Assembly: GCA_045605145.1 (NCBI GenBank)
Contig: JAZUPH010000016.1
Location: 1-63,088, forward strand
Length of the DNA stretch: 63,088 bases
Direction: 5' to 3'
Source of the DNA: CAMNAO01 sp045605145
GTDB lineage: Bacteria; Bacillota; Clostridia; Oscillospirales; Oscillospiraceae
Shown: in pieces, positions 16,252 to 25,691 of the stretch
How the letters are laid out: each line of letters starts with the position of its first letter
Numbering within the stretch: position 1 is the first letter of the stretch
The notes under the pieces: generated by a model
The model's input: only the letters and a program-made list of their open reading frames with translations
Databases searched by the model: none
Told to the model about the DNA's origin: nothing
Position numbers and translations under genes: made by a program

Positions 16252-17289
16252 TCACCACGCGCTGTGGATGACACCGCCACCCAGAATGCGGTCACCGCAG
16301 TAAAATGCGGCAATCTGACCGGGCGCTGGTGCGCGCTGGGGTGTCTCGAATCTGAGAACGGCATCGCTGCCGTCATATTCGATATGCGCGGCAGACGCGC
16401 TGTGGGCATATCGCAGCTTTGCCGAAAGCTCAGTGCCTTCTTCGGCAGGCCGACCGTCAAGCCAGCTCACATCGCACACGCGCACATTCAGCTTACCCAG
16501 ATCCTCCGAAACTGACAGGGTAACGGTATTTGCATCCGCGTTCTTTGCCGTAACATAAAGGGGCTGGGATGCGCTTACGCCCAATCCCCTGCGCTGTCCG
16601 ATGGTGTATGCGGCAAGGCCGATATGCTGCCCCAGGATTTGTCCCGACGGATCCACAAAGCTGCCAGCACGGAAGCTGACACCACGGGCGCGGATGAATT
16701 CCCGATAGTCGCCGCCGTCAAAACATATATCCTGGCTGTCCTTTGCGGATGCTGCTGGCAGCGCATACTCACCGGCAATGCGCCGTATCTCATCCTTTGT
16801 CACGCCGCCAAGAGGAAAAACACTGCGCCGAAGCTGCTGGGGAGTCAAAAGGCAGAGCATATAGCTTTGATCTTTATTTCTGTCCGCAGCGGCAAAAAGC
16901 TGCGGCTCACCGCTGACAGGATCGCATATCTTCTGCACATAATGACCTGTTGCGATATATTCAATGCCCATATCATCGGCAATCTCAAGCATAATTCTGA
17001 ACTTTATATCCCTGTTGCAGCCAACGCAGGGACTTGGCGTGCGCCCTGCGGCATATTCAGCAACAAAGGGTAAAATGACGCGGCATTCAAACTCATCGCG
17101 GCAATTGCGGACGATGTGACGGATGCCCAGCCTTCTGCAGGATTCGGTGGCGCGTGCTATGCCATCGTCGTTGCAGCCCATATCAAGGGTTACGCCTGTC
17201 ACCTGCCACCCCTCCCTTTGTAGAAGGAGTACGGCAGCTGTGCTGTCTACGCCGCCGCTCATGGCAAGAAGAATTCTGTTATCACTCAT
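16252..17289 (-). CDS. mnmA: tRNA-specific 2-thiouridylase MnmA
   Basis: Adenylates and thiolates U34 of tRNA-Lys, -Glu and -Gln. The 345 residues carry the PP-loop SGGVDST close to the N terminus, a catalytic cysteine in PCVGCNRDIKF, and the second one in DSQDICF. The C-terminal beta-barrel (YTIGQRRGLGVS, GGGVI) is complete. The start is the ATG at 17289, which overlaps the tcdA stop by eight bases; an upstream GTG/ATG pair at 17301/17295 would extend it only four residues or less. It is the last gene of the LTA-synthase-like/tcdA/mnmA unit. Two tRNA-modifying enzymes being translationally coupled suggests shared control of decoding. Confidence 0.95.
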   Translation of the reverse strand: MSDNRILLAMSGGVDSTAAVLLLQREGWQVTGVTLDMGCNDDGIARATESCRRLGIRHIVRNCRDEFECRVILPFVAEYAAGRTPSPCVGCNRDIKFRIMLEIADDMGIEYIATGHYVQKICDPVSGEPQLFAAADRNKDQSYMLCLLTPQQLRRSVFPLGGVTKDEIRRIAGEYALPAASAKDSQDICFDGGDYREFIRARGVSFRAGSFVDPSGQILGQHIGLAAYTIGQRRGLGVSASQPLYVTAKNADANTVTLSVSEDLGKLNVRVCDVSWLDGRPAEEGTELSAKLRYAHSASAAHIEYDGSDAVLRFETPQRAPAPGQIAAFYCGDRILGGGVIHSAW

Positions 17290-17995
17290 ATGCATCACCA
17301 ATTATGCTGCGGATAACATATCCTGCCATCATCATCCCTGCCACAGGCGGAACAAAGGACACAGAGCCAACTGTAAAGCCATTTTCCTGTGCGCTGATAT
17401 GCCTCGGCTCCTCCCGGGACCAGAGCACGGTGAGCCGGTCAATGCCCACTTTTCTAAGCTCTTTACGCATCCTGCGGGCAAGTGGACAGTAATTGGTAGA
17501 ATAGATATCCCCTATCTCAAGCATGCCAGGGTCAATGCGGTTGCCCGTTCCCATGCAGGAGATTAAGTGCACACCAAGCTGGCTGCAGCGCTGAGCCAGA
17601 AGCACCTTCGCGCGCAGATCGTCTATAGCGTCAATGACATAGTCGCAGTGGGCAAGCGGTAAAATATCATCAGTTTCAGCTGAGTAGAATATGCCCCAGG
17701 CATTGCACTGAGCCGCGGGATTGATCTTCAAGACGCGATTCTTCATCGCTTCGGCCTTGTTTTGACCCAATGTGGAATCAAGTGCGCCCAACTGCCGGTT
17801 AAGGTTCGTTGGGCTGAACACATCGCCGTCAACCAGTTCAATATGGCCTACACCTGCGCGCGCAACAGCTTCCGCTGCGCCGCCGCCAACGCCACCGATA
17901 CCCAGTATCATTACACGGGAATTCTTCAGTTTATCGACACCAGCCTGCCCGAAAATGGGCAGGCTGCGTGTGTATATAGGGTTCATTTCGTTCAT
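17282..17995 (-). CDS. tcdA: tRNA threonylcarbamoyladenosine dehydratase (ThiF/E1-like)
   Basis: ATP-dependent enzyme that converts t6A37 of ANN-decoding tRNAs to its cyclic form. The 237 residues form an E1-like Rossmann domain: GIGGVGGGAAEAVARAGVG (ATP-binding glycine loop), DGDVFSPTNLNRQ, then DYVIDAIDDLRAK and SCMGTGNRIDP. This order matches the TcdA/CsdL branch rather than ThiF or MoeB, which carry zinc CxxC pairs. It begins three bases after the stop of the LTA-synthase-like gene without a clear ribosome site, so coupling is likely. It overlaps mnmA by eight bases. Confidence 0.93.
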   Translation of the reverse strand: MNEMNPIYTRSLPIFGQAGVDKLKNSRVMILGIGGVGGGAAEAVARAGVGHIELVDGDVFSPTNLNRQLGALDSTLGQNKAEAMKNRVLKINPAAQCNAWGIFYSAETDDILPLAHCDYVIDAIDDLRAKVLLAQRCSQLGVHLISCMGTGNRIDPGMLEIGDIYSTNYCPLARRMRKELRKVGIDRLTVLWSREEPRHISAQENGFTVGSVSFVPPVAGMMMAGYVIRSIIGDAYE

Positions 17996-17998
17996 CAG

Positions 17999-20608
17999 TT
18001 AAAAAACATAGTCGTAATAATCGTTGTCGATTATCATCTCACTGTACTTGATCTTGTTCTTCACGATGGTAAATATCTCAGAAGCATAGCTGGCCGGAAC
18101 TGTGACGCCCTCATTGGGAATGAAGGTGTCGGTACGGGAATCGTATCTTCCCAGCTCGGTAATAAAGCTGCGGTTATTGAATATGACAAGAGGATCGCTG
18201 GTGGAGAGAATATCAGTACCCATCAGCAGGCGTGAGTCGTACTCAACACCAAAGAGATTGTAAATCGTAGGCAGAATATCGACAGAATAGCAGTACTTGT
18301 CAACCTCAATAGTGCCGATCTTATTGTTCCAGATGATAAGGGTGCTGCGGTAAAGCTCAAAATTCTCCTCAACATCTTCACCGGCAAGGGCTTCAAGCGC
18401 CTCATAACCGCCCTCAAGGGCCGCGCCGGAGGCCGCATCCTGAACCAGACCGTAGGGATAGTGGTCGCCGCAGATGACGATAACAGTCTTGTCCAGCACA
18501 CCGGCAACCTGAAGCCGCTCAATAAGCAGCTGAACAGCCAAATCAAGCTCCATATTGCAGGCGAGGTACGCCGCCGCGGAATCGGGCAGCCCACTGCCGG
18601 AGACATCCTCCCTATGCTTTGCAGCCATATTGTTGCCGCCGAAAGAGTAGTTGGCGTGGCCGCTCATAGTGAGGTAGTATGCGTGGAAGGGCTGACTTGC
18701 AAGGAAGTCATCGGTGGTAATGTCAATCAGCTGATAGTCAGAGGGGGGCCAGGAGTAATCGATGACATTGCTACTGTTAACACCTGCGGAACCGATATAC
18801 ATTCCGGGACTGCTGGAACTGGAACCACGGAAATAGATGCCATCGCCCATGGCCATGTAGTCGTAGCCAAGATTGGGATGCGTCAGGTCGCGGTCGTAAT
18901 AATCATGGGTCCAGTTGTGGAAGGCGTAGGTATTGTAGCCTGCGCGAGTGAAGGCATTACCGGGTGAGAAATACATATTGTTGGAGGAAGTGCGCTTCAT
19001 CGGTACATTGCCGGAGAAAGGCACGAGCCCGGTAAGCATTGCAAACTCACCGTCACTGGTGGAGTGGCCCCACAGGGGGTTATAGAAATTGTTGAATACA
19101 AAGCCCTCATGGGACAGCTTATACAGCGTGGGAGTATAAGTCTCACTCACGGCGTATCTGGAGAAGCCTTCGGCACAGATGTATATAAGGTTGTATCCCT
19201 CAAACATGCCGGTGTACTCATTTTTGTAGGTAGGCTTCTGAGTGGACAGATAATCGCTGATGGATGCGATGGTGGAGCCACCCGCGGCACCAGCCGCGTC
19301 AAAATCAATGTCCAGAGTATGAGGCGAGGTGTCAACCACAACTGGAGCGGTGGTTTCCGTTTCCGCTGTTGTGCCGCCCTCATTCACCTTGCCTGAGCCG
19401 CCGCCAACAAGACCGGCGCCGCCTGCGTTACTGCCGGGCAGACCCTCCAAAGCGGTGCCGTCGGAGGATGCGCCGCCCTCCATTGTGGCTGAATCGGGCA
19501 GCTTCTCATTATCCGGCTCAGTGTAGGCAGGGGGCGTATAGCCGATTTCGTCCCAGATCATGTTGCGCACCTCAAGGCGCAGTGTGGTCAGTATACCGAA
19601 GCGCTGGACAGACAGCTGGCTGTCAAATGTCTCGTCATATACATATCTGTAGGACATGATGCCGCCGGTATTGGCACGGACCAGGGATGCGCCAAGGAAG
19701 GTGACTATGATGCAGGACGCGAGAATGAAGATAATGCCCACAGGTCTGTTGTGCTTCTTGGGCAGAATACGCTTGCCGAAGAAGATCACCAGCAGCAGCG
19801 GTATCGCGAGGGCCAGCAGCCAGAAGAACGAACCGATGATCGAGGCGATCATAACGCGCATAAAGTTTGTAACGGCCTCTCCCGCCATGCCCAGCATTGC
19901 TATAACAGTAAAGGTCTGGAATATGTCGTAATACACCGACTGAACGCACATTATAAGGAAAATAATCGATGTAATAACGATGGAGGCGATATATGCCGCC
20001 TTCCGATTAAGCATGGACACAATGAACAGGCAGCCAAGACCAATGCCAACAGAAAAGAGGAATATATACAGTGTGCCCCAACCGAGAAGTGAGCCGTAAG
20101 CGCGCTGGACAACGATAAGCTCCATAAAGAAGATCGCCAGCGGGAAGAAAAGCAGATAAGCCATGCGCCTTACGCGGGGCGGGATAGGCTTCTGATTCTT
20201 CTTTTTCTTTCTGCGGGATGCCTGTGAGGGTGCGGGTTTGCGCGTTGTCCGGGCAGGCTGAGCACTAACTGCAGGCTTAGCAGCACGGGCAGGCTGAGGC
20301 GAAGCGGAGACGGCAGGCCTCTGCACGGGATACTGTTCAACCTTCTGTGTTTTAACAGGATATGCGCCGCTTACAGGAGGGGCGTTGTGCTCAGGTATCT
20401 CATGTGCGGGGGGCACAGGCTGCTGCATAGGTGCAGCGGCAGGATACTGAGGATAGGTGGGCTCAGCTTGCTTCGGCTCCGCCTGAGTATCAAGCCATGC
20501 CTGGGCAGAGGCGATCAGAGCATCCACATCAAAATCATTGGAAGATGATGCCGGCTTCTGATCCCAAGAGCCTGTGAAGCTATCAAATTCAGAATAATTG
20601 TTTGGCAT
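17999..20608 (-). CDS. LTA synthase-family membrane sulfatase/phosphoglycerol transferase
   Basis: An 869-residue membrane enzyme. The first ~150 residues are cytoplasmic, rich in Pro, Ala and Gln, ending in a basic stretch (SRRKKKKNQK). Five hydrophobic segments follow (about 150-330), a low-complexity Gly/Thr/Ser linker (~370-430), then the extracellular sulfatase-fold domain. There EGFSRYAV, YNPLWGHSTSDGEFAML (the Thr of HSTSDGE is the likely nucleophile) and CGDHYPYGL (metal site) fit the LtaS family. Members transfer glycerol-phosphate from phosphatidylglycerol to a glycolipid or glycan. The long proline-rich cytoplasmic tail is unusual compared with LtaS (~640 residues). It is followed by tcdA after three bases. 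Confidence 0.9.
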   Translation of the reverse strand: MPNNYSEFDSFTGSWDQKPASSSNDFDVDALIASAQAWLDTQAEPKQAEPTYPQYPAAAPMQQPVPPAHEIPEHNAPPVSGAYPVKTQKVEQYPVQRPAVSASPQPARAAKPAVSAQPARTTRKPAPSQASRRKKKKNQKPIPPRVRRMAYLLFFPLAIFFMELIVVQRAYGSLLGWGTLYIFLFSVGIGLGCLFIVSMLNRKAAYIASIVITSIIFLIMCVQSVYYDIFQTFTVIAMLGMAGEAVTNFMRVMIASIIGSFFWLLALAIPLLLVIFFGKRILPKKHNRPVGIIFILASCIIVTFLGASLVRANTGGIMSYRYVYDETFDSQLSVQRFGILTTLRLEVRNMIWDEIGYTPPAYTEPDNEKLPDSATMEGGASSDGTALEGLPGSNAGGAGLVGGGSGKVNEGGTTAETETTAPVVVDTSPHTLDIDFDAAGAAGGSTIASISDYLSTQKPTYKNEYTGMFEGYNLIYICAEGFSRYAVSETYTPTLYKLSHEGFVFNNFYNPLWGHSTSDGEFAMLTGLVPFSGNVPMKRTSSNNMYFSPGNAFTRAGYNTYAFHNWTHDYYDRDLTHPNLGYDYMAMGDGIYFRGSSSSSPGMYIGSAGVNSSNVIDYSWPPSDYQLIDITTDDFLASQPFHAYYLTMSGHANYSFGGNNMAAKHREDVSGSGLPDSAAAYLACNMELDLAVQLLIERLQVAGVLDKTVIVICGDHYPYGLVQDAASGAALEGGYEALEALAGEDVEENFELYRSTLIIWNNKIGTIEVDKYCYSVDILPTIYNLFGVEYDSRLLMGTDILSTSDPLVIFNNRSFITELGRYDSRTDTFIPNEGVTVPASYASEIFTIVKNKIKYSEMIIDNDYYDYVF

Positions 20609-20629
20609 TTCAGGTAAACCTGCTTTCTC

Positions 20630-21946
20630 TTACTTGCCGAAGACCGCCGCCTGCAGGACAGAATTTGCTATCCGTCCGCCGGTGACGCTTCCCCAGCCGC
20701 CGTTTTCTACTATAACAACGAATGCGTAGGGAGCATCCGCATTATTCAAAAATCCCACAAACCACGCGTGTGGGGCATCCCCTTCCCCAACCTCAGCCGT
20801 GCCGGATTTTGCGCACAGCTCAAGTCCGGGGTAGTTATCAAATCCGTAGGTCTTTGCAGTATTGTAATTCATCATAAGTGCAAGTGCCTCCGCCGTTTCG
20901 GGCTTAATTAGCTGAACCGGCTGGGACACATTGCCGTCAAGCAGTGTAAACTGCGGCGCAAGGCCGCCGTTGGCGATAGCGCAGATAAAGTGCAGCATTG
21001 ACGCAGGGTTTATAAGATCATCCGACTGGCCAACACCCGACCAGGCAAGAAGGTTCTCATCGTACATGTCGCTGTTGTAGCAGCCGCTTGCCGACTTGAC
21101 AGTGTCCAGATACACAGGGCCGGTCAGCCCGTATGCCGCGGCATACTCCCCTATCACGCCCGCACCCAGCTGCAGGGCAAGCTGAGCAAAGTAGCAGTTG
21201 CAGGAGTCAGCCAGGGCGTCCTCAAAGCTCAGTTCGCCGTGTTTTTTGGCGCAGGTGATGTCGTTGCCGCCGATCTCGCAAGAGCCGGTACAGGTATACA
21301 CGAACTCGTATACATCTGGCAGTTGTTCGATTGCAGCCGCCGCTGTCAGCAGCTTGAATACAGACCCGGGCGTATACAATCCGTCAGTGAAACGGTTAAG
21401 GTACTGGCTGTCCAACAGCGCGGCATCATAGTTATTCGGGTCAAATGCCGGAGCTGACACCATACATATAAGTTCACCCGTGAGATAATTGCACACGGCG
21501 ACAACTCCGTTTTTCCCCTCAAGGGCATCATAAGCAAGGCGGTTAAGACCGGAATCAATGCTGAGCGTTATGCTGCCCCCATGAACGAGCGATGGATTTA
21601 CACCGTCAATAGGGTCAAACAACACAAGGCGTGAGCCATGGATCGCCAGTGCGCCGGTCGCGATATTATAACCGCTGTCTCCCACGGAGTGTATTGTTGA
21701 AACACGGGTAAGCGCGTCATTTGAGTAGGTAATTACACCGTTTTTGACGCTTGCAAGCAGGACATTGTTCCTGTCATACAAGCTGCCGTTTGCTATGTGT
21801 CCATCGTTATACACGGTGCGGTTATACACCGACCGCGCCCATGTGTCACCGTCAGACAGGTAGTTACCAGTAACGCCAAGCAGGATCAGGATAATTGACA
21901 GGGGCAAAACGATAAGCAGAGCGCTTCTTCTTATATAGGCTCTCAT
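20630..21946 (-). CDS. Class B penicillin-binding protein (transpeptidase)
   Basis: Peptidoglycan D,D-transpeptidase of 438 residues, anchored by one N-terminal membrane segment (about 8-28). The three active-site motifs are present: SxxK as GSVFK, SxN as DSCNC, and KTG-like KSGTAEV. The short pedestal (NGSLYDRNNVLLAS) resembles the PbpA/SpoVD-type partners of SEDS polymerases. It overlaps the upstream FtsW/RodA-like gene by four bases (ATGA), the classic pairing of glycan polymerase and transpeptidase. At 438 residues it lacks PASTA domains and is smaller than FtsI. It may serve elongation, division or sporulation; the sequence does not decide. Confidence 0.93.
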   Translation of the reverse strand: MRAYIRRSALLIVLPLSIILILLGVTGNYLSDGDTWARSVYNRTVYNDGHIANGSLYDRNNVLLASVKNGVITYSNDALTRVSTIHSVGDSGYNIATGALAIHGSRLVLFDPIDGVNPSLVHGGSITLSIDSGLNRLAYDALEGKNGVVAVCNYLTGELICMVSAPAFDPNNYDAALLDSQYLNRFTDGLYTPGSVFKLLTAAAAIEQLPDVYEFVYTCTGSCEIGGNDITCAKKHGELSFEDALADSCNCYFAQLALQLGAGVIGEYAAAYGLTGPVYLDTVKSASGCYNSDMYDENLLAWSGVGQSDDLINPASMLHFICAIANGGLAPQFTLLDGNVSQPVQLIKPETAEALALMMNYNTAKTYGFDNYPGLELCAKSGTAEVGEGDAPHAWFVGFLNNADAPYAFVVIVENGGWGSVTGGRIANSVLQAAVFGK

Positions 21947-23616
21947 TCTTCGCCCTCCTCGCCCCCAACGGCACTGGCGGCAGACATCCCCTCAGCACTT
22001 GATATGAAGGCAAGCAGCAGCCAGCAGGCAATCATACTGGTACCTCCGGTGGACAAAAAGGGAAAAGTCAAACCGGTAAAAGGCAGCATATCCAGTGTCC
22101 CCGCCACATTCAGTATGGTCTGCGCAGTAAAAACAGCGGCGGTACCGCAGGCTGACACGGCGTTAAAACAGCTTCCGCAATATGCGGCGGATTTGATGGC
22201 AGTAAGGACGATGAGTATGACCGCAACCATTGCGGCCCCGGCGCAGATCAGGCCTGCCTCTTCCCAGAGGACGGCAAACGGCATATCACTACCGGCGGCG
22301 AACACCTCACCAAGCCAGCCTTTACCGATGCCCACACCGAACAGACCGCCCGAGGCGCAGGCCATCATAGCGCGGGACTGCTGGTATCCCGATGTCAGCA
22401 CATTATCCCATGCACTGCCCCAGTTGAGCACGCGGGCAATGGCGTAGGACACATAGTCCTTCTTGATTATCGCCAGAAGGCCGCAACCTGCACCGGCAGC
22501 AGCAACAGACAGAAGCACATCAGTCGCACCGCGCCGCATCCAAAGCATGACCAGAAAAGCAAAGAAGAATACAACCGCGGCACCGAAATCACTGATAAGT
22601 GCCATGCACAGAACGCAAAAGGCGCTGTAGCCCATGAAAATGAGCACATCACTGCGGCGTACAGCCGCCTTAAGTGTGCCGGCGCCGGCAAGGATTACGG
22701 ATATTTTCACAAGCTCAGACGGCTGAAAATTAATCCCGCCGAGCTCAAGCCAGTTTCTCGCCCCCAAAAGGGATGACGAGTTGAGAACATTGAGCACCAG
22801 AAGAGCCGCACCAACAGCCATTGCAGATATGCGCAACGGAGCAAGCAGCTTTTTATTGCTAAGCATATGCTCAAAGAGAATATGCCCGGCAAGTCCCGCG
22901 GTAATGCAGACCGTGTGCATGAATAAACCGGATGGGTTGTATGCCGCGGTAACCGTAATACTAAGTGTACAGATTAGAAATGCGGCAGAAACAGCGGTGG
23001 ATGCCGCCCTCTTTGTGAAGAGCTTCACAAGAACGTACGCCGCAATGTCGAAAAGCAACAGGGCAAAGGCCGAAAGCACAAGCCAGACATCTGCCCCATT
23101 GGATGCGGGAATGATATAAAAGGCGCTGACAACAAGTATTAAGGCAGTTGCCGCGGCACACAGAAGATAGCAGAAAATCCCCCGCCTTGCACGAACGGAA
23201 TGTCTGCGTTCCTTAGGCGGCTCATACTTAAATGTCTCGCCGGCCATTTTTATCCTGTCGCCGCTCTTAGGCATGAATGTTCCGCTGTGCTCCTTGCCGC
23301 TTACGGAAAACGTGCCCCTGAGCGGGATCAGCTCAATAAGCCCGTCCTCAGCCGCGGTTATAAAGCCGAATCTGGGCTGTATCACCTGACGGAGCCTTAT
23401 GTCGCACTTGCGTCCGCTGCCAACAAGATTCTCTGCATATAGAGATATGCGCTTGCCGTCTTTATCAACAAGGTAGCCACGCACACGGTGAGCCAGCCGT
23501 TTGAACACGACGGCCACAAACAGCACCGACAGCACTATAAGCGACAGCGCGGGAAGTATCCAGCGGCCGTCTGACAGGAACAGCGAAGAGCCCGCTGTAC
23601 ACGGCAGAAAATACAA
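21943..23616 (-). CDS. FHA domain-SEDS (FtsW/RodA) fusion, glycan polymerase
   Basis: SEDS-family lipid II polymerase of 557 residues with an N-terminal extension. After one membrane segment (about 20-45) comes an FHA domain with GSGRKCDIRL, and the strands LIELIPLRGTFSVSG and GDRIKMAGETFKYEP. The ~10-helix SEDS core follows, with LGGINFQPSELVKISVIL, ALISDFGAAVVFF and FPFLSTGGTS, all FtsW/RodA hallmarks. The start is TTG at 23616, six bases after a perfect GGAGGT (23623-23628); an ATG at 23661 would lie only a few bases from the transcription start. FHA domains bind phosphothreonine, so a Ser/Thr kinase probably controls the enzyme. It overlaps its PBP partner by four bases. Confidence 0.92.
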   Translation of the reverse strand: MYFLPCTAGSSLFLSDGRWILPALSLIVLSVLFVAVVFKRLAHRVRGYLVDKDGKRISLYAENLVGSGRKCDIRLRQVIQPRFGFITAAEDGLIELIPLRGTFSVSGKEHSGTFMPKSGDRIKMAGETFKYEPPKERRHSVRARRGIFCYLLCAAATALILVVSAFYIIPASNGADVWLVLSAFALLLFDIAAYVLVKLFTKRAASTAVSAAFLICTLSITVTAAYNPSGLFMHTVCITAGLAGHILFEHMLSNKKLLAPLRISAMAVGAALLVLNVLNSSSLLGARNWLELGGINFQPSELVKISVILAGAGTLKAAVRRSDVLIFMGYSAFCVLCMALISDFGAAVVFFFAFLVMLWMRRGATDVLLSVAAAGAGCGLLAIIKKDYVSYAIARVLNWGSAWDNVLTSGYQQSRAMMACASGGLFGVGIGKGWLGEVFAAGSDMPFAVLWEEAGLICAGAAMVAVILIVLTAIKSAAYCGSCFNAVSACGTAAVFTAQTILNVAGTLDMLPFTGLTFPFLSTGGTSMIACWLLLAFISSAEGMSAASAVGGEEGEE

Positions 23617-23674
23617 AGCCGTACCTCCATCGAAAATAGCCACAGTAATCAAAAGTAACATATCTTGAATCTAT

Positions 23675-23703
23675 ATTATACGCTCTTTCGCCGAAAAAGG
23701 CAA
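23675..23703 (-). promoter_or_regulatory. Promoter of the FHA-SEDS/PBP unit
   Basis: Minus-strand TTGCCT (23698-23703), 17-bp spacer, TATAAT (23675-23680). The predicted start of transcription, near 23668, leaves a ~50-nt leader to the TTG start at 23616. Confidence 0.75.
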
Positions 23704-23745
23704 GCATCTGTACGCAGTTTTGGTAAATTTGCAGAAAAATCAGAA

Positions 23746-23771
23746 CAAGAGAGGGTAATTTCCCTCTCTTG
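23746..23771 (-). terminator. Terminator of the ABC exporter operon
   Basis: A perfect 10-bp stem, CAAGAGAGGG / CCCTCTCTTG, with a 6-nt loop. On the minus strand it is followed by TTCTGATTTTTC. Confidence 0.8.
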
Positions 23772-23804
23772 CCTAATATTATTGCGTTTGCGGACGGACT
23801 ACAG

Positions 23805-25691
23805 TCAGCCCTGCTCAAGGAGCTTTTTATTGTACTGCAAAGTAAACAGCTGATGGTAGCGGCCCTTTGCGTGAAGTAGCTCCTGATGGGTCCCCTGTTC
23901 CATAATTTCACCATGAGACAGGAGAATGATGTTGTCAGCGTGCTGTATCGTGGAGAGCCTGTGTGCCACGATAAGCATTGTACCGATGTTCTTCATCTTC
24001 TCAAGAGAGTCCTGAATGAGAAGCTCGGTCTCGGTATCAATATTTGCCGTAGCCTCATCCAGTATCATGACCGAAGGTTTGTGGATGATCGTACGGGCAA
24101 AGCTGAGCAGCTGGCGCTGACCGGCGGAGAAGTTATTCCCGCGCTCACGCACGACCTCGTCAAGGCCGGAGTCAAGCTTGTTGATGAAGGAATCCGCGTT
24201 GACATAGCGGCAGGCCTCCATCACCTCTTCGTCCGATACACCATCAAGGTTCAACAGAATGTTGCTTCTGATAGTGCCGGAGAACAGGAAGACATCCTGA
24301 AGCATCTGACCAAAGTGGCGGCGCAGCGAAGCGATCTTAATATGGCGGATGTCGATGCCGTCAATAAGTATCTGCCCGCGCTGAATGTCGTAATTGCGGC
24401 ATATAAGCGACAGAATGGTGGTCTTGCCGGAACCCGTGGAGCCAACAAAAGCAACAGTCTGCCTTGGAGCAACGTGGAAGGATACATCCTTCAGCACCCA
24501 TTCACCGGGGTTGTAGGCAAACCAGACATTTTTAAACTCAATTTCACCCCGGATCTCATCCAGCTCGATTGCGTCCGGCTCATCCATTATGGTGGGGATC
24601 ATATCGTAGACAGTGAAAATCTTCTCGGCGGATGCGAATGCCGACTGGAGTGTATTGAACTGTTCGGCAAGGCTCTGGATGGGGTTAAAGAACTTGGAGA
24701 TGTACATATAGAAGCTGACGATGACGCCGCTTGACAGACTCTGCCCGAAGATGACCAGGTTGTCAATATAGCCCTTACCGCCCATGTAAAGAAGGCAGAG
24801 AACCGAGGAGATGTACAGCATATACACCATTGGACGGAAGATGCCGAACACAAATATCTGGTTCTGCTTGGCCTTTTTGAGCATGGCGTTCTTCGCCATG
24901 AATTCCTGCATCTTGCGCTCTTCCCTGTTGAATATCTGGGTGATCTTGATGCCGGACAGGTTCTCGGACAGATAGGTGTTGATATCCGTAGTGCCGTCCT
25001 TGACCTTACGGTAGACTTTGCGGGTGAACTTACGGAAAATGAAGGTAAACACCACAACAAAGGGCACAAAGCACAGCACCATAAGGGTCAGCGCATAGTT
25101 GAGCATCAGCATTGCGGCCAGAACGCCCATAATGACCATGCAGTTCTTGATGAGGTTTACCAGCACATTGGTGAACATCATCGAGATCGCATTGGTGTCG
25201 TTGGTAACACGGGTGACCAGTTTGCCAACCGGGATCTGATTGAGCTGGCTGTGGGACAGCTTCTCAATATGTGTGAAGATGTCAAGGCGCAGTGCGGACA
25301 GTATCTTCTGTCCGGTGCGCTGGAGAATGATCGCCTGGAAGTAGGAGCACACCATCGAAACGACAAGAATACCCGCGTAAGAGGCAACCAAGGTGAAAAG
25401 ATAAGAAAGCTCAAAGTCTGACTTGACAGTCTCTTCAAGGTGCCCGATTATTAGCGGCGCGACTATGTCGTAGGCTATGGAAATGAGCATGATGAACAGG
25501 ACGAGAACAAAGCTCTTCCAATGGGGTTTGGCGTACCACATAAGGCGGCTGACGATTTCTCTGTCTGCCATGTGGCGATCAAAACCCATGTCCTCTTTCT
25601 TGTTCTTGACAGCGGCGTAGGCGATCAGGAAAATAAGTGTGAAAGCCCCAATGATCGCACCAACGATGAGAATAGGCAAATACTCACGCAT
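23805..25691 (-). CDS. ABC exporter half-transporter, catalytically complete subunit
   Basis: Second subunit of a type IV ABC exporter: six membrane helices (residues ~1-340) fused to a nucleotide-binding domain. Walker A is GSTGSGKTT, signature FSAGQRQ, and Walker B ILDEATANID keeps the catalytic glutamate. The start is the ATG at 25691, overlapping the partner's stop by eight bases; an upstream frame to 25781 is inside the partner gene. Length 628, with one extra hydrophobic segment at the N terminus (REYLPILIVGAIIGAF). With its partner it forms a heterodimer of the BmrCD/LmrCD/TM287-288 kind. The substrate (drug, lipid or peptide) is unknown. Confidence 0.92.
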   Translation of the reverse strand: MREYLPILIVGAIIGAFTLIFLIAYAAVKNKKEDMGFDRHMADREIVSRLMWYAKPHWKSFVLVLFIMLISIAYDIVAPLIIGHLEETVKSDFELSYLFTLVASYAGILVVSMVCSYFQAIILQRTGQKILSALRLDIFTHIEKLSHSQLNQIPVGKLVTRVTNDTNAISMMFTNVLVNLIKNCMVIMGVLAAMLMLNYALTLMVLCFVPFVVVFTFIFRKFTRKVYRKVKDGTTDINTYLSENLSGIKITQIFNREERKMQEFMAKNAMLKKAKQNQIFVFGIFRPMVYMLYISSVLCLLYMGGKGYIDNLVIFGQSLSSGVIVSFYMYISKFFNPIQSLAEQFNTLQSAFASAEKIFTVYDMIPTIMDEPDAIELDEIRGEIEFKNVWFAYNPGEWVLKDVSFHVAPRQTVAFVGSTGSGKTTILSLICRNYDIQRGQILIDGIDIRHIKIASLRRHFGQMLQDVFLFSGTIRSNILLNLDGVSDEEVMEACRYVNADSFINKLDSGLDEVVRERGNNFSAGQRQLLSFARTIIHKPSVMILDEATANIDTETELLIQDSLEKMKNIGTMLIVAHRLSTIQHADNIILLSHGEIMEQGTHQELLHAKGRYHQLFTLQYNKKLLEQG

